Positions 36,239-45,629 of a stretch of DNA of 64,000 nucleotides are shown in pieces. The DNA is from Pseudomonas tremae (GTDB taxonomy: Bacteria; Pseudomonadota; Gammaproteobacteria; Pseudomonadales; Pseudomonadaceae): positions 186,001-250,000 of the forward strand of contig NZ_LJRO01000090.1 in the NCBI RefSeq assembly GCF_001401155.1, written 5' to 3'. The position numbers and the translations under genes were made by a program. Position 1 is the first letter of the stretch. The number at the start of each line of letters is the position of its first letter. The notes under the pieces are model-generated. The model ran no database searches. It had not been told where the DNA came from and saw nothing but the letters and a program-made list of their open reading frames with translations.

Positions 36239-37008
36239 GTGAACACCACTTCAAAAGGTTGCAGCAGTCGTTCGAGAACCGCGGCAGGCAGCACGGGCGA
36301 CAGGCCGATGCCTGGGTCCCCCTCCAGCTGGCTGACAAACGCCTGGGCTGCATGGCGCTTGCGGGCCAGTGTCATCGGGTCCAGCAACAGCTTGCGTGCG
36401 CGTTCCCATGGCAGGCGCGGGTCTTCCGGGTCAGCCCAGTGCCAGGCCCAGACGGGGAATTCATGCAGTTGCGCACCGCTCGCCAGGCAGGCCCTGGCAC
36501 TGGCCCGACCAACCGCTTCATGATCGCCATGGCCGTCACCCGACCATGTGGCAAATACCACATCGGCTGGCCCCAGATGCTTCTCTAGGAACGTAACCAG
36601 CCGATCTTCCTCGTCAGCCACCGCGCCGTCCTGAAAACCGCCTCGCGCCCATTCCAGCTGCTCGGCGGGAACCTGAAGACGATGCAGCGCTTCGGCGCTT
36701 TCCTGAGGGCGCATTTCAGCCAGGCGCTCGACAGACCAGAGCATTGAGCCTGGGTGGCTACCGGTGCCGTCAGTGACCGAGATAACCAGCAGTTTGCGCT
36801 CCAGCTGCGCCAACTGACTCATCAGACCGCCACAGCCCAATACCTCATCGTCAGGGTGCGGAGCTATGATGACGGCCCGGCAATTGGGCGGTACCAACAA
36901 GTCTGCAGTGATGACCGCCAACTCACGCAGTTTTGCGGACGCATTCCACGCCGCCAGGGGAGTGCCCTGACCGGCGGAATCGTCGCTGACCAAAAAGCCT
37001 TCACTCAT
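36235..37008 (-). CDS. PIG-L family deacetylase
   Basis: A 257-residue zinc-dependent LmbE/PIG-L N-deacetylase. Metal-binding HPDDE lies in IIAPHPDDEVLGCGG near residue 52, and the third ligand histidine in GDGHGDHEAVG. Family members remove N-acetyl groups from GlcNAc-containing substrates (MshB, BshB, GPI anchors). It is coupled to the methyltransferase downstream and separated by 12 bases from the acyl-CoA dehydrogenase upstream. Confidence 0.9.
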   Translation of the reverse strand: MSEGFLVSDDSAGQGTPLAAWNASAKLRELAVITADLLVPPNCRAVIIAPHPDDEVLGCGGLMSQLAQLERKLLVISVTDGTGSHPGSMLWSVERLAEMRPQESAEALHRLQVPAEQLEWARGGFQDGAVADEEDRLVTFLEKHLGPADVVFATWSGDGHGDHEAVGRASARACLASGAQLHEFPVWAWHWADPEDPRLPWERARKLLLDPMTLARKRHAAQAFVSQLEGDPGIGLSPVLPAAVLERLLQPFEVVFT

Positions 37009-37020
37009 TTGCTGGCGTCC

Positions 37021-38034
37021 TCACAATGACCACGTTTGCGCGGCAGGCAGTCGGGCACCTGTCAATTGACCCAACGCTTCCAGGTCGCGTTCGGCATGGC
37101 TCTGGCGCAGGAACACCGGCAGGTCGGTGATCAGGCGGGCAAAATGTGCGTCCTTGCAATAAGGTCCAGCGCCGACTGCGCGGCCTACGTGCTGAATCAC
37201 CAGATCCGCAGCCTGCTCGACATAGGCACGGCAGCGTCTGGCGAGCACTTCGGCGTTTTCAGTCGGTGCTTGGTCCAGATGCACGGCGGCAGCGCGCAGC
37301 ACGTCGATTGCCGCTGTGAGCGCAACATCCACCGCACCAAGATGCGCGAGCGCATGGGGCTCTTCACGCTTGCTGACCTGTGCGAGCAGGCGCTGCGCGA
37401 TTGAGCGGGACGCACCGTACCAGCAAGCCGCTATGCCAATGCCGCCCTGCCAGAAACCGGGTCGCTCCAGGTAGCCTCCCGGTGCGCCGATCAATTGGCC
37501 GTGTGCCTGGTCGAACACCACTTCGATACTTCCGGTCGCGCCCATGCCCACGGCACGCCAGCCCTCGTTCGTCAGGTGTACGCCGGGCTGCTGGAGCCTT
37601 ACGGCGACCAGTTGCTGGCGATTTTCCTGGTCCCAGGCAGTAATCAACGCATGGCTCAACACATTTGCGCCAGAGCACCATGCCTTGCGACCGGTCAGGC
37701 GAATCGAATCGTCCGAGCCGCTGATATTCACCCGTGCCTGCGGCGGCTCTGCCGCCCACATGCCCCAGGTGCTGAATTGTTCGGGGGGCGGGGCACCCAG
37801 TTCCGCCATGATAGCCAAGGCGTCTGTATGCCCCTCATACAACTTGCACAACCCCAAATCGTGGCCTGCCACGCAGGCCAGCGCCTGCCAGCGCTCAAGT
37901 GTCTGACCACCGGCAGGCAGGGGAAGCTGATCCAGACCTTCTCTGACCAATGCCTGCAAGCACTCGCCCAGCGCGCGCGTATCGGCATAGCCATGCTTGC
38001 GCCAGTCGAGAAACTCACTCAAGGCATCGGTCAT
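37021..38034 (-). CDS. Acyl-CoA dehydrogenase-like flavoprotein
   Basis: A 337-residue acyl-CoA dehydrogenase-fold protein, shorter than the usual 380-400. The FAD-proximal middle domain reads FSTWGMWAAEPPQ... LTGRKAWCSGANVLSHALI, and the C-terminal helices follow (IGIAACWYGASRSIAQRLLA). A canonical catalytic glutamate is not obvious, so oxidase or non-catalytic variants are possible. The ATG at 38034 overlaps the glgX stop by four bases, tying it to the glycogen operon. Residues upstream in the longer frame are read-through of glgX sequence and were excluded. Confidence 0.85.
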   Translation of the reverse strand: MTDALSEFLDWRKHGYADTRALGECLQALVREGLDQLPLPAGGQTLERWQALACVAGHDLGLCKLYEGHTDALAIMAELGAPPPEQFSTWGMWAAEPPQARVNISGSDDSIRLTGRKAWCSGANVLSHALITAWDQENRQQLVAVRLQQPGVHLTNEGWRAVGMGATGSIEVVFDQAHGQLIGAPGGYLERPGFWQGGIGIAACWYGASRSIAQRLLAQVSKREEPHALAHLGAVDVALTAAIDVLRAAAVHLDQAPTENAEVLARRCRAYVEQAADLVIQHVGRAVGAGPYCKDAHFARLITDLPVFLRQSHAERDLEALGQLTGARLPAAQTWSL

Positions 38035-40214
38035 TGCGGATCTTCGTGCTTCAGTTCGAACAGCAGCAGTGAACGAGGGGTAACGGTGTATTCCGAACCG
38101 AACGCAAATTGCTCCTTGTTGCGTGCATCGTCCTGATTTGTGTCGATCAGGCACTCATAATGCGTGCCTTCAGGCACCTCCGGCAGGGTGAAGTTGACGC
38201 CGTCGTGGTGTGCATTGACTACCAACAGCAATGTGGCGTCAGCACCCGGACGACGAATCCCGGTTTCCTGTGCGCGGCCATCCATCAGCATGCCGAGGCA
38301 GCGACCATTGGCATCATGCCATTGCTCTACGCTCATCTCTTCGCCATTCGGGGCGAGCCAGGTGACATCCTTGACGCCGATTTCTTCGTTGTAATCGCCG
38401 ACCAAGAAGCGACTGCGACGCAGGATCGGGTAGCTCTGACGCAGCTTGATCACTCGGGTCACGAACTTGAGCAGCGCCTCGCCGTCTTCGTCCAGATCCC
38501 AGTTGATCCAGCCAATCTCGCTGTCCTGACAGTAGGCGTTGTTATTACCGTGCTGGGTACGGGCGAACTCGTCACCGGCAACGATCATCGGTGTGCCTTG
38601 TGCCAGCAACAGGGTGGCGAAGAAGTTGCGCATCTGACGCAGGCGCAGAGTATTGATGTCCTGATCTTCAGTCGGACCTTCAACGCCATGGTTCCAGGAC
38701 AGGTTGTTGTTGCTGCCGTCCTGGTTGTTTTCGTCGTTTGCTTCGTTGTGCTTGTCGTTGTACGAAACCAGGTCGTGCAGCGTGAAGCCGTCGTGAGCGG
38801 TGATGAAGTTCACCGAGGCCTGAGGGCGACGACCGCGCTGGTTAAACATGTTGCCGGACGCAGTCATGCGCGCAGCGAAATCGGCCAATTGGCCTTCGTC
38901 GCCTTTCCAGAACGCACGCACGGTGTCGCGAAACTTGTCGTTCCATTCCATCCAGCCCGGCGGGAAACCACCGACCTGATAGCCGCCCGGGCCACAATCC
39001 CAAGGCTCTGCGACCAGTTTGACCTGACGCAGCACAGGGTCCTGACGGCACGCAACCAGGAAGCTGTGGCGCTCGTCGAAGCCGTCGTGGTAGCGACCCA
39101 GAATGGTTGCCAGGTCGAAGCGGAAACCATCGACATGCATTTCCGACGCCCAGTAACGCAGGGAGTCGGTAACCATCTGCAGGACACAAGGATGGCTCAG
39201 GTCAAGCGTGTTGCCGGTACCGGAGTCGTTGATGTAGTAACGCTTGTCGTCCGGCATCAGTCGGTAATACGAGGCGTTGTCGATACCGCGCATCGACAGG
39301 GTAGGGCCCAGCTCGTTGCCTTCTGCGGTGTGGTTGTAGACCACGTCGAGAATGACTTCCAGCCCGGCATGGTGCAGGTGCGCGACCATTTCCTTGAATT
39401 CGGCAATCTTGCCGCTCGCCAGATAACGCGGGTCCGGGGCAAAGAACGCGATGCTGTTGTAGCCCCAATAGTTGGTCATGCCTTTTTGCAACAGATGCTG
39501 ATCGTTGACGAACGCATGGATCGGCAGCAGCTCTACGGAGGTCACGCCCAGCTTGCGAATATGCTCGACGACAGGTGCCGATCCCAGACCGGCAAACGTG
39601 CCACGCAGCTCTTCGGCGACTTCAGGGTGGCGCATGGTGATGCCGCGCACATGGGTCTCGTAGAAAATGGTCTTGTCCCAAGGCGTGCCGACACGTTGGT
39701 CGCGGCCCCAGGTGTAGGCCTCGTCGATAACCTTGCTTTTCGGCACGAATGGCGCGCTGTCGCGTTCATCGAAGCTCAGGTCGCAATCGGGGTGGCCAAT
39801 GGTGTAACCGAACAGTGCTTCTGACCATTTCAGTTCGCCGACCAGTTGTTTGGCGTACGGGTCGATCAACAGCTTGTTGTGGTTGAAGCGATGGCCGTTC
39901 TTCGGATCGTAAGGGCCGTAGACGCGGTAGCCGTAGATCAGGCCTGGGTGCGCATCGGGCAGATAGCCGTGGTAGATCTCGTCGGTGTATTCCGGAAGTT
40001 CGATACGTTCGATTTCTACTTCGCCGGTCGAATCGAACAGGCACAGCTCAACCTTGGTGGCGTTCGCGGAGAACAAGGCAAAGTTGACGCCCAGCCCGTC
40101 CCAGCTCGCACCAAGGGGGAAGGGGAGCCCCTCACGAATGCGCGTCGGGGTACTGGCAGGATTGTCATGCTGAGCGGAGCTGTCATCTGCCGCGGTAGTG
40201 GACTTCGTATTCAT
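38031..40214 (-). CDS. glgX: Glycogen debranching enzyme GlgX
   Basis: A 727-residue GH13 isoamylase-type enzyme that hydrolyses alpha-1,6 branches of glycogen and maltodextrin. An N-terminal CBM48-like domain (FPLGASWDGLGVNFALFSANA) precedes the catalytic barrel: VVYNHTAEGN, DGFRFDLA (nucleophile Asp), VAEPWDCG (acid/base Glu) and TAHDGFTLHDLV (third carboxylate). Cytoplasmic. It sits 158 bases after the DUF2934 gene and is followed without a gap by the acyl-CoA dehydrogenase gene. Debranched chains feed MalQ and TreY. Confidence 0.95.
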   Translation of the reverse strand: MNTKSTTAADDSSAQHDNPASTPTRIREGLPFPLGASWDGLGVNFALFSANATKVELCLFDSTGEVEIERIELPEYTDEIYHGYLPDAHPGLIYGYRVYGPYDPKNGHRFNHNKLLIDPYAKQLVGELKWSEALFGYTIGHPDCDLSFDERDSAPFVPKSKVIDEAYTWGRDQRVGTPWDKTIFYETHVRGITMRHPEVAEELRGTFAGLGSAPVVEHIRKLGVTSVELLPIHAFVNDQHLLQKGMTNYWGYNSIAFFAPDPRYLASGKIAEFKEMVAHLHHAGLEVILDVVYNHTAEGNELGPTLSMRGIDNASYYRLMPDDKRYYINDSGTGNTLDLSHPCVLQMVTDSLRYWASEMHVDGFRFDLATILGRYHDGFDERHSFLVACRQDPVLRQVKLVAEPWDCGPGGYQVGGFPPGWMEWNDKFRDTVRAFWKGDEGQLADFAARMTASGNMFNQRGRRPQASVNFITAHDGFTLHDLVSYNDKHNEANDENNQDGSNNNLSWNHGVEGPTEDQDINTLRLRQMRNFFATLLLAQGTPMIVAGDEFARTQHGNNNAYCQDSEIGWINWDLDEDGEALLKFVTRVIKLRQSYPILRRSRFLVGDYNEEIGVKDVTWLAPNGEEMSVEQWHDANGRCLGMLMDGRAQETGIRRPGADATLLLVVNAHHDGVNFTLPEVPEGTHYECLIDTNQDDARNKEQFAFGSEYTVTPRSLLLFELKHEDPQ

Positions 40215-40372
40215 GGTGACTTCCTGACGTCGAATGGTTTTCTGAGCAGCCGAGACCGCTATCGAAGCCGTGGGGGCTCCAACATTAAATATAACGAGTG
40301 GAGTGGCGGCAGGCCTCGGCTCTTATCAGAGCGAGACCTGCAACAATTGACCGGAGTACGGCCAGAAGAGTT

Positions 40373-40753
40373 TCAAGAATCAGACGATTTGCGCGGCTTC
40401 TTGGCAGCAGGTTTTGCAGGTGCATCGCTGGCAGCCTCTGGCGCCGGTTTAGCCTTTGGCGCAGGCTTGGGAGCCGCCTTTGCAGCAGGTTTGGCTTTCG
40501 GAGCTGCAGGCTTGGCTGGAGCGGACTTCGCAACCGGCTTGGCTGGGCCTTTTGCTGGCGCCTTGGCGCTGTCTACTTCAGGCAGCTTCGGCTTGGCCGA
40601 TTTGCGCACAGTTGACTTGTTGGGTGCCAGTGCCTCGGCTTCCGCCAGTTTGCGCGCCATTTCCCAGTGACGCTCATCATGACCGGAAGGTTTGCCCTCC
40701 GATTCCCAGATCTGATAAGCGAAATCGCGAATTCTTTTTTCGTCTGCACTCAT
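40373..40753 (-). CDS. DUF2934 protein with Ala/Lys/Pro-rich tail
   Basis: A 126-residue protein. Residues 1-~40 are the DUF2934 helix-turn-helix-like module (RIRDFAYQIWESEGKPSGHDERHWEMA), followed by ~80 residues of low-complexity AKPA repeats, strongly basic and histone-H1-like. The tail could bind nucleic acid or polyanions; this is inferred from composition only. It lies in the same direction between treY (17 bases) and glgX, so it is probably co-transcribed with the trehalose/glycogen genes. Confidence 0.85.
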   Translation of the reverse strand: MSADEKRIRDFAYQIWESEGKPSGHDERHWEMARKLAEAEALAPNKSTVRKSAKPKLPEVDSAKAPAKGPAKPVAKSAPAKPAAPKAKPAAKAAPKPAPKAKPAPEAASDAPAKPAAKKPRKSSDS

Positions 40754-40770
40754 GTCGAGACTCCCAGCTA

Positions 40771-43554
40771 TTACGTAGTTTGAATAAGCAAGTTGACGGA
40801 AAATCTTTCAAGCGCTGCATTGAGCGGTATTTCCCGGTCATTCATCGCGACAACGTCAGAAAAGAGCCCCTTCCAGTGAGTACCGGAATCGGCAAACGGC
40901 ACCACAATCCGCGTGTCGCCCCAATTGGCAGCATTAATCAATGGAGTTTGTGCAGTACCCAATAGTTCACTGCTTATGCGTGGGACTACTATGATTGCGC
41001 GCACTCCTTGCGTCTCTCGGGCAAACGCCATCACCTGATCAGCGTGGCTGCCCTTTATTTCCAGAGGGATATATTTCCCCTCGCTGAAAAGTGTTGGATG
41101 ATCGGCCCGCAGGTTCAATACCCTGGCAATCAACGCCTGTTTGATTCGGCCATCCTGCCAGTGCTCCAGCAGTTCAGCTGCGCTGATGTCTTGTGCCAGC
41201 GACTTCTGTCTGGTTGCATAATCCACTGGACGCCGGTTGTCCGGGTCTACCAGGCTGAAATCCCAATACTCGGTGCCCTGATACAAGTCGGGGACGCCCG
41301 GTGCTGTTAAGCGTAGCAAGGTTTGCGCCAGGCTGTTGAGCGCGCCCGCGGTAGCAATACGATTGGCGGTTGCGCTCAACGACTGACGAAGCCCCAGTGC
41401 TTCCGGAGCAAGCAGAAGCCGCTGCAGGAACTCGCGGCAAGCTGTTTCATAGGCCTGATTCGGGGCGCTCCAGCTGCTGTGCAGTTTTGCCTCGCGCAAG
41501 GCTTTTTCCTGCCACTGGACCATACGTTGTGCATAGGCTTCGTGAGCGGCTTCGCCTTCCAGATCCAGTGGCCAGCTGCCCAGCAGGGCCTGGTAAAGCA
41601 TGAGTTCGTCGCCTGCGCTGATCGCAGACTCTTCACCCTTGAGGGGGATAGCCAGTTGTCTCCAGCGCTCGACCTGTTCTGCATACCACGGGGCGCATTC
41701 GCTCAGCACAGCAAGGCGCGTGCGAGTGTCTTCGCCACGTTTGTGATCGTGTGTCGCAGTGGTCAGCAGGTTGTCAGGGAATTTCTCCAGACGCTCAAGG
41801 CAAACCTTATGGAAATCCTCGACCGGCGCACTGAAATGCTGCGGATGAAAGCCCACATCGTTGCGCGACAGCAGTACTGCGGAACGATAGAACGAGGTGT
41901 CTTCAACCGACTTGGCAGCAACGGGGGAGGTCAGTTGCTGGAACCTCACGCATGCATTCTTGTACAGCTTGCGCAGATGGCCGCGAGGCAGTTTGCGCCA
42001 CGATTCTCCGCCCAGCCAGCGTGCCAGATAGTCCAGCACCGGCCAGTCACCTTCATTCAAGGTGGTACGAGCGCCTTCCATTGCCTGTTGGAAGTAATGG
42101 TCATCCTGCTCGGACCGGCCGCATACCGAAATGTAGGTGCGATAGATAGGGAAGTTCACAACCAGCGCCAGCAACGCACGGCGGATCGCCCCCAATGTCA
42201 GGTCACGGCTCATCAGGTCGCTACGAGCGACTTGCAACAGAGATTGCGCGACGTTCTCGAAGTCACCTGCCAGGGTGCCATGCAGCACCAGATCGCGGGC
42301 AATCAGCACTTCTTGATCAAAGTCGGCGGTGCGCTCGGACAGGCGGCTCCACAGCTCGCCCAGCGGTTCATGGCCCTTGGGGTCATGCTGCAGCAACGAG
42401 ACCTGATTCATGAACTCGTAACCGGTGGTGCCATCGACACTCCAGTCTTCGCGCAGCGGTTCGTCAGGGCCCAGAATTTTTTCGACGAAGATCGGCAAAT
42501 GTTCGATCTGCGCTTCGGCAGGACGTTGCTTCAACAGGCTCTTGACCCGGCGATGCAGCTTGCGGCCATAGCCTCGCGGGTTGGCCAGCCCATCGATGTG
42601 ATCGATGCGCAAGCCATCGACCAGACCGTCGGCGACCAGTTGAAAGATTTTCCCGTGAGTGGCTTCGAACACCTGCGGGCGCTCGACCCGCAGGCCACCC
42701 AGCTCGTTGATGTCGAAAAAACGCCGCCAATTGATGTCATCGCCGGCAGTACGCCAACTGGCCAGACGGTAGTGCTGGCGTTCCAGCAACTGATGCAGGC
42801 GCTTGAAGCCCTCAGGCTGGCTAGAGTCGAAGTATTCGAAGATGCCCTCGATGCCTTTCAGAACCTGCGCATCCTTTGCAAGCTCGGCCAATTCTGCCTT
42901 GGCCTGACGCGCCCGCTCATAAGCCTGAGGGAACTGCGCAAGGGTGGCGAAGCGTTCGCTCATTTCCTTCAACTGCGGGTGGTCGACTGACTGAAGCAGT
43001 GAATCATAGGTCAGTGGGCAGATCGGGAAGTGATGCTGATAGTGCTCGATATAAAACGAACCCTGCTCGGCGTTGAAGCGCAGCGGAATTTCTCCGGCCT
43101 GCAACACCGTGCCGTAATCACTGCTCAGGAACGGCAGCAGCAACTGACCTTCCAGCAACGGATCTGGCGAATTCCACTGGATATCGAAGAAGTCTGCATA
43201 GGGGCTGCGACGCCCCCATTCCAGCAAATCAAGCCACCATGGGTTGTCGGCGCCGCCGACGGCCATGTGGTTGGAAACGATATCGAGAATCAGCCCCATG
43301 CCATGCTCGCGCAAGGTTGCCACCAGACGCAGCAGGGCGGGTTCGCCGCCCAGTTCGGGGTTGATGACTGTCGGGTCGACCACGTCATAGCCGTGCATCG
43401 AACCGGCACGCGCCTTGAGCAGCGGTGAGGCGTAAATATGACTGATCCCCAAGCTGGCGAAATACGGCACCAGCGGCACCGCGTCGTCCAGCGTGAAATC
43501 CTTGTGGAATTGCAGGCGTTGGGTCGCACGCAAAGGCTGTAGTGGACGTTTCAT
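40771..43554 (-). CDS. treY: Malto-oligosyltrehalose synthase TreY
   Basis: A 927-residue GH13 isomerase that converts the reducing end of maltodextrins to trehalosyl. It opens with TQRLQFHKDFTLDDA...YFASLGISHIYASP, has DIVSNHMAV, the nucleophile region DGLRIDHIDGLANP, the acid in FVEKILGPDEPL, and TATHDHKRGEDTR, specific to TreY. The size is typical. Its ATG overlaps the malQ stop by four bases. With TreZ it forms the two-step route from alpha-glucan to trehalose, an osmoprotectant. Confidence 0.95.
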   Translation of the reverse strand: MKRPLQPLRATQRLQFHKDFTLDDAVPLVPYFASLGISHIYASPLLKARAGSMHGYDVVDPTVINPELGGEPALLRLVATLREHGMGLILDIVSNHMAVGGADNPWWLDLLEWGRRSPYADFFDIQWNSPDPLLEGQLLLPFLSSDYGTVLQAGEIPLRFNAEQGSFYIEHYQHHFPICPLTYDSLLQSVDHPQLKEMSERFATLAQFPQAYERARQAKAELAELAKDAQVLKGIEGIFEYFDSSQPEGFKRLHQLLERQHYRLASWRTAGDDINWRRFFDINELGGLRVERPQVFEATHGKIFQLVADGLVDGLRIDHIDGLANPRGYGRKLHRRVKSLLKQRPAEAQIEHLPIFVEKILGPDEPLREDWSVDGTTGYEFMNQVSLLQHDPKGHEPLGELWSRLSERTADFDQEVLIARDLVLHGTLAGDFENVAQSLLQVARSDLMSRDLTLGAIRRALLALVVNFPIYRTYISVCGRSEQDDHYFQQAMEGARTTLNEGDWPVLDYLARWLGGESWRKLPRGHLRKLYKNACVRFQQLTSPVAAKSVEDTSFYRSAVLLSRNDVGFHPQHFSAPVEDFHKVCLERLEKFPDNLLTTATHDHKRGEDTRTRLAVLSECAPWYAEQVERWRQLAIPLKGEESAISAGDELMLYQALLGSWPLDLEGEAAHEAYAQRMVQWQEKALREAKLHSSWSAPNQAYETACREFLQRLLLAPEALGLRQSLSATANRIATAGALNSLAQTLLRLTAPGVPDLYQGTEYWDFSLVDPDNRRPVDYATRQKSLAQDISAAELLEHWQDGRIKQALIARVLNLRADHPTLFSEGKYIPLEIKGSHADQVMAFARETQGVRAIIVVPRISSELLGTAQTPLINAANWGDTRIVVPFADSGTHWKGLFSDVVAMNDREIPLNAALERFSVNLLIQTT

Positions 43555-45629
43555 CGGTCACGCTCCGCAGCTTGCAGCCGGGATTGGGACAGCAATTCCA
43601 GTCGTCGAGCAGCATTCGGGTTGTCTAGCAAGGAGGCCGCATTGCCGGGAAGGCGTCTGCGCCAGTTCGGGTGGCTGTCGATGGTGCCAGGCAGGTTGGC
43701 CTGTTCCTCGACGCCCAGCGCATCTTCCATTGGCAGCAGTACCAGCGGCGCGCGGGTGTGGCCGATGTAGCGCGTGCTCGCATCAATGATCTGATCCGGA
43801 GCTTCGCTGTCGGCTGGCAAATCGTCGACGCTCTGGCTCAATGCACGGCGCAAGCTCTGGGATTCTCGCAGGCGTTCTTCACGCCATTGAGATTCGTGCT
43901 GATCGTCGATGTGGCCCAGTCGGGCATTCCATTCGATATCCAGCTCGCTGAGCCAGCCTGCCAGCGTTGGCAAGTCGTGAGTACTGGTAGTGGCAAGCGC
44001 CTGGTCGGACCAGTCGAGAACAGGTTTGAACTGGCCGTTGTTCTGTTCGAACAACAGCACGCGCATGCCCAGAATGGCCCGCGCGCTTAGCTTGTCGCTG
44101 AGACCCTCGGGCACTGTGCCGAGGTCTTCACCCAGCACGATTGCCTTGTGCCGCCAGGATTCCAGACTCAACAGCCGCAGCATGTCATCCAGCGGGAAAT
44201 TCAGATAAGCCCCTTCACTGGGCGGCGAGCCCTGCGGAATGACCCACAGACGTTGCAGGCCCATGACATGGTCGATACGCAGCCCGCCCGCATGGGCAAA
44301 GTTGGCACGCAGCATCTCGATGAAGGCACGGAAACCATTGCGTTTGAGGCCGTCCGGAGAAAACGCGGAAATCCCCCAGCTTTGCCCTGCACGGTTGAGA
44401 ATATCGGGCGGAGCACCAACCGTCAGAGCCGACAGTAGCTCATCCTGACGACTCCAGGCCTGACTTCCCGCGCCATCGGCACCCACCGCCAGGTCGGCGA
44501 TCAGGCCGATACGCATGCCGCTGCTGCGTGCGGCATCCTGTGCGCGCTCCAGGCCTCTTGCTATGAGCCATTGGGCGAAGGCATGAAAGCTGATCTGCTC
44601 GCCATGAGTCTTGGCAAACTCGGCCACGGCAGCGCCGCGTGGGTCCTTGAAGCGGTCCGGCCACTCATGCCAGTTATTGCCGATAGCCAATGTCGACGAC
44701 TCTGCAAGCAACGCCTCGAAGCGGCAGTGGTTTTCCAGCGCTTCACCGCCACTGTGACGGAAGCTGTTGAAGTCCTCATGCAAGGGGTGATCGCTCGCAC
44801 TGAACACATCGTAAAGTGCATGAAGCGCCTTCCATTTGGCAGAGGCAGCGGCAGGCCAGTCAATCAGCGACAGCGACTCGAGACGCTTCATTTCTTCGCC
44901 AACACCGGCATCTTCGATCGCCTGACGCCACGCGCGCTCGCCAAGGATGGCGCCGGGGGAGGCATACAGGCTGTTGAGGAACAGGCGGCTCGATGGCGAA
45001 TAAGGGCTGTAACGGTGCGTGTCATTGGCAAACATCGCATGGATAGGGCTGATGCCTAAAGCATCGGCACCTCGCTCGCCAGCAGAGCGCACGAGCGTCT
45101 CGAGTGCCTCGGTGTCGCCAAAACCGCCATCACCTTCTCGACGCAGGCTATAAAGCTGAGCCGTCAGGCCCCAGCCGCGAGGCTTGTCTGCCTGGGTGGC
45201 CATTGCCATGCTGTAGCAAGTCTTTGGTGCAATCGCGATGGTCAAGTGCTGCCCGGCAATTTCCAGCTGTTGGTAACCGGGCGGTGCCAGTGCAGGCAAT
45301 TCGCCATTTGCCGTCAGCCTTGCATCCATTGACGAGCCATCTTCGAGGTGCAAGGTGAAGGGCGTTTCCGGCGCAAACCATTCTGACAGGTTCAGATTAG
45401 TGTCCTGATCCACCGTCAGCAGTGGCGGGGCGCTGCTGCCGTGACTGGCGTTTTGCAAACGTTGCAGGCTGGCGTCAATAGCCTCGCCGCTTTCAGCCGG
45501 GTAGCCCAGCGCTTCGAGAACCTTGCGCAGTACATCGGGGCTTACGGTCTGTGGCCGAGCGTTGGCGTCGACCCAATGCACCGACAAGCCTGCTTCCGTC
45601 GCAAGCCTTTCCAATTGCTCATTGTTCAT
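43551..45629 (-). CDS. malQ: 4-alpha-glucanotransferase (amylomaltase)
   Basis: A 692-residue GH77 enzyme that transfers maltosyl units between chains, recycling short maltodextrins. Catalytic blocks are LRIDHVMGLQRLWVIP (nucleophile Asp), VLGEDLGTVPEG (acid Glu) and STHDLPTLAGW. An N-terminal ~150-residue extension is usual for proteobacterial MalQ. The ATG at 45629 overlaps the treZ stop by 11 bases; a longer frame from 45650 is possible but overlaps more of treZ. Confidence 0.94.
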   Translation of the reverse strand: MNNEQLERLATEAGLSVHWVDANARPQTVSPDVLRKVLEALGYPAESGEAIDASLQRLQNASHGSSAPPLLTVDQDTNLNLSEWFAPETPFTLHLEDGSSMDARLTANGELPALAPPGYQQLEIAGQHLTIAIAPKTCYSMAMATQADKPRGWGLTAQLYSLRREGDGGFGDTEALETLVRSAGERGADALGISPIHAMFANDTHRYSPYSPSSRLFLNSLYASPGAILGERAWRQAIEDAGVGEEMKRLESLSLIDWPAAASAKWKALHALYDVFSASDHPLHEDFNSFRHSGGEALENHCRFEALLAESSTLAIGNNWHEWPDRFKDPRGAAVAEFAKTHGEQISFHAFAQWLIARGLERAQDAARSSGMRIGLIADLAVGADGAGSQAWSRQDELLSALTVGAPPDILNRAGQSWGISAFSPDGLKRNGFRAFIEMLRANFAHAGGLRIDHVMGLQRLWVIPQGSPPSEGAYLNFPLDDMLRLLSLESWRHKAIVLGEDLGTVPEGLSDKLSARAILGMRVLLFEQNNGQFKPVLDWSDQALATTSTHDLPTLAGWLSELDIEWNARLGHIDDQHESQWREERLRESQSLRRALSQSVDDLPADSEAPDQIIDASTRYIGHTRAPLVLLPMEDALGVEEQANLPGTIDSHPNWRRRLPGNAASLLDNPNAARRLELLSQSRLQAAERDR

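Noticed and set aside
38109..39824. 571-codon open frame antisense to glgX
   Set aside because: It is a shadow of glgX. The predicted protein has no family pattern, while glgX has all catalytic motifs.
41323..42990. 555-codon open frame antisense to treY
   Set aside because: Same reason: treY motifs are clear and the antisense translation is compositionally odd.
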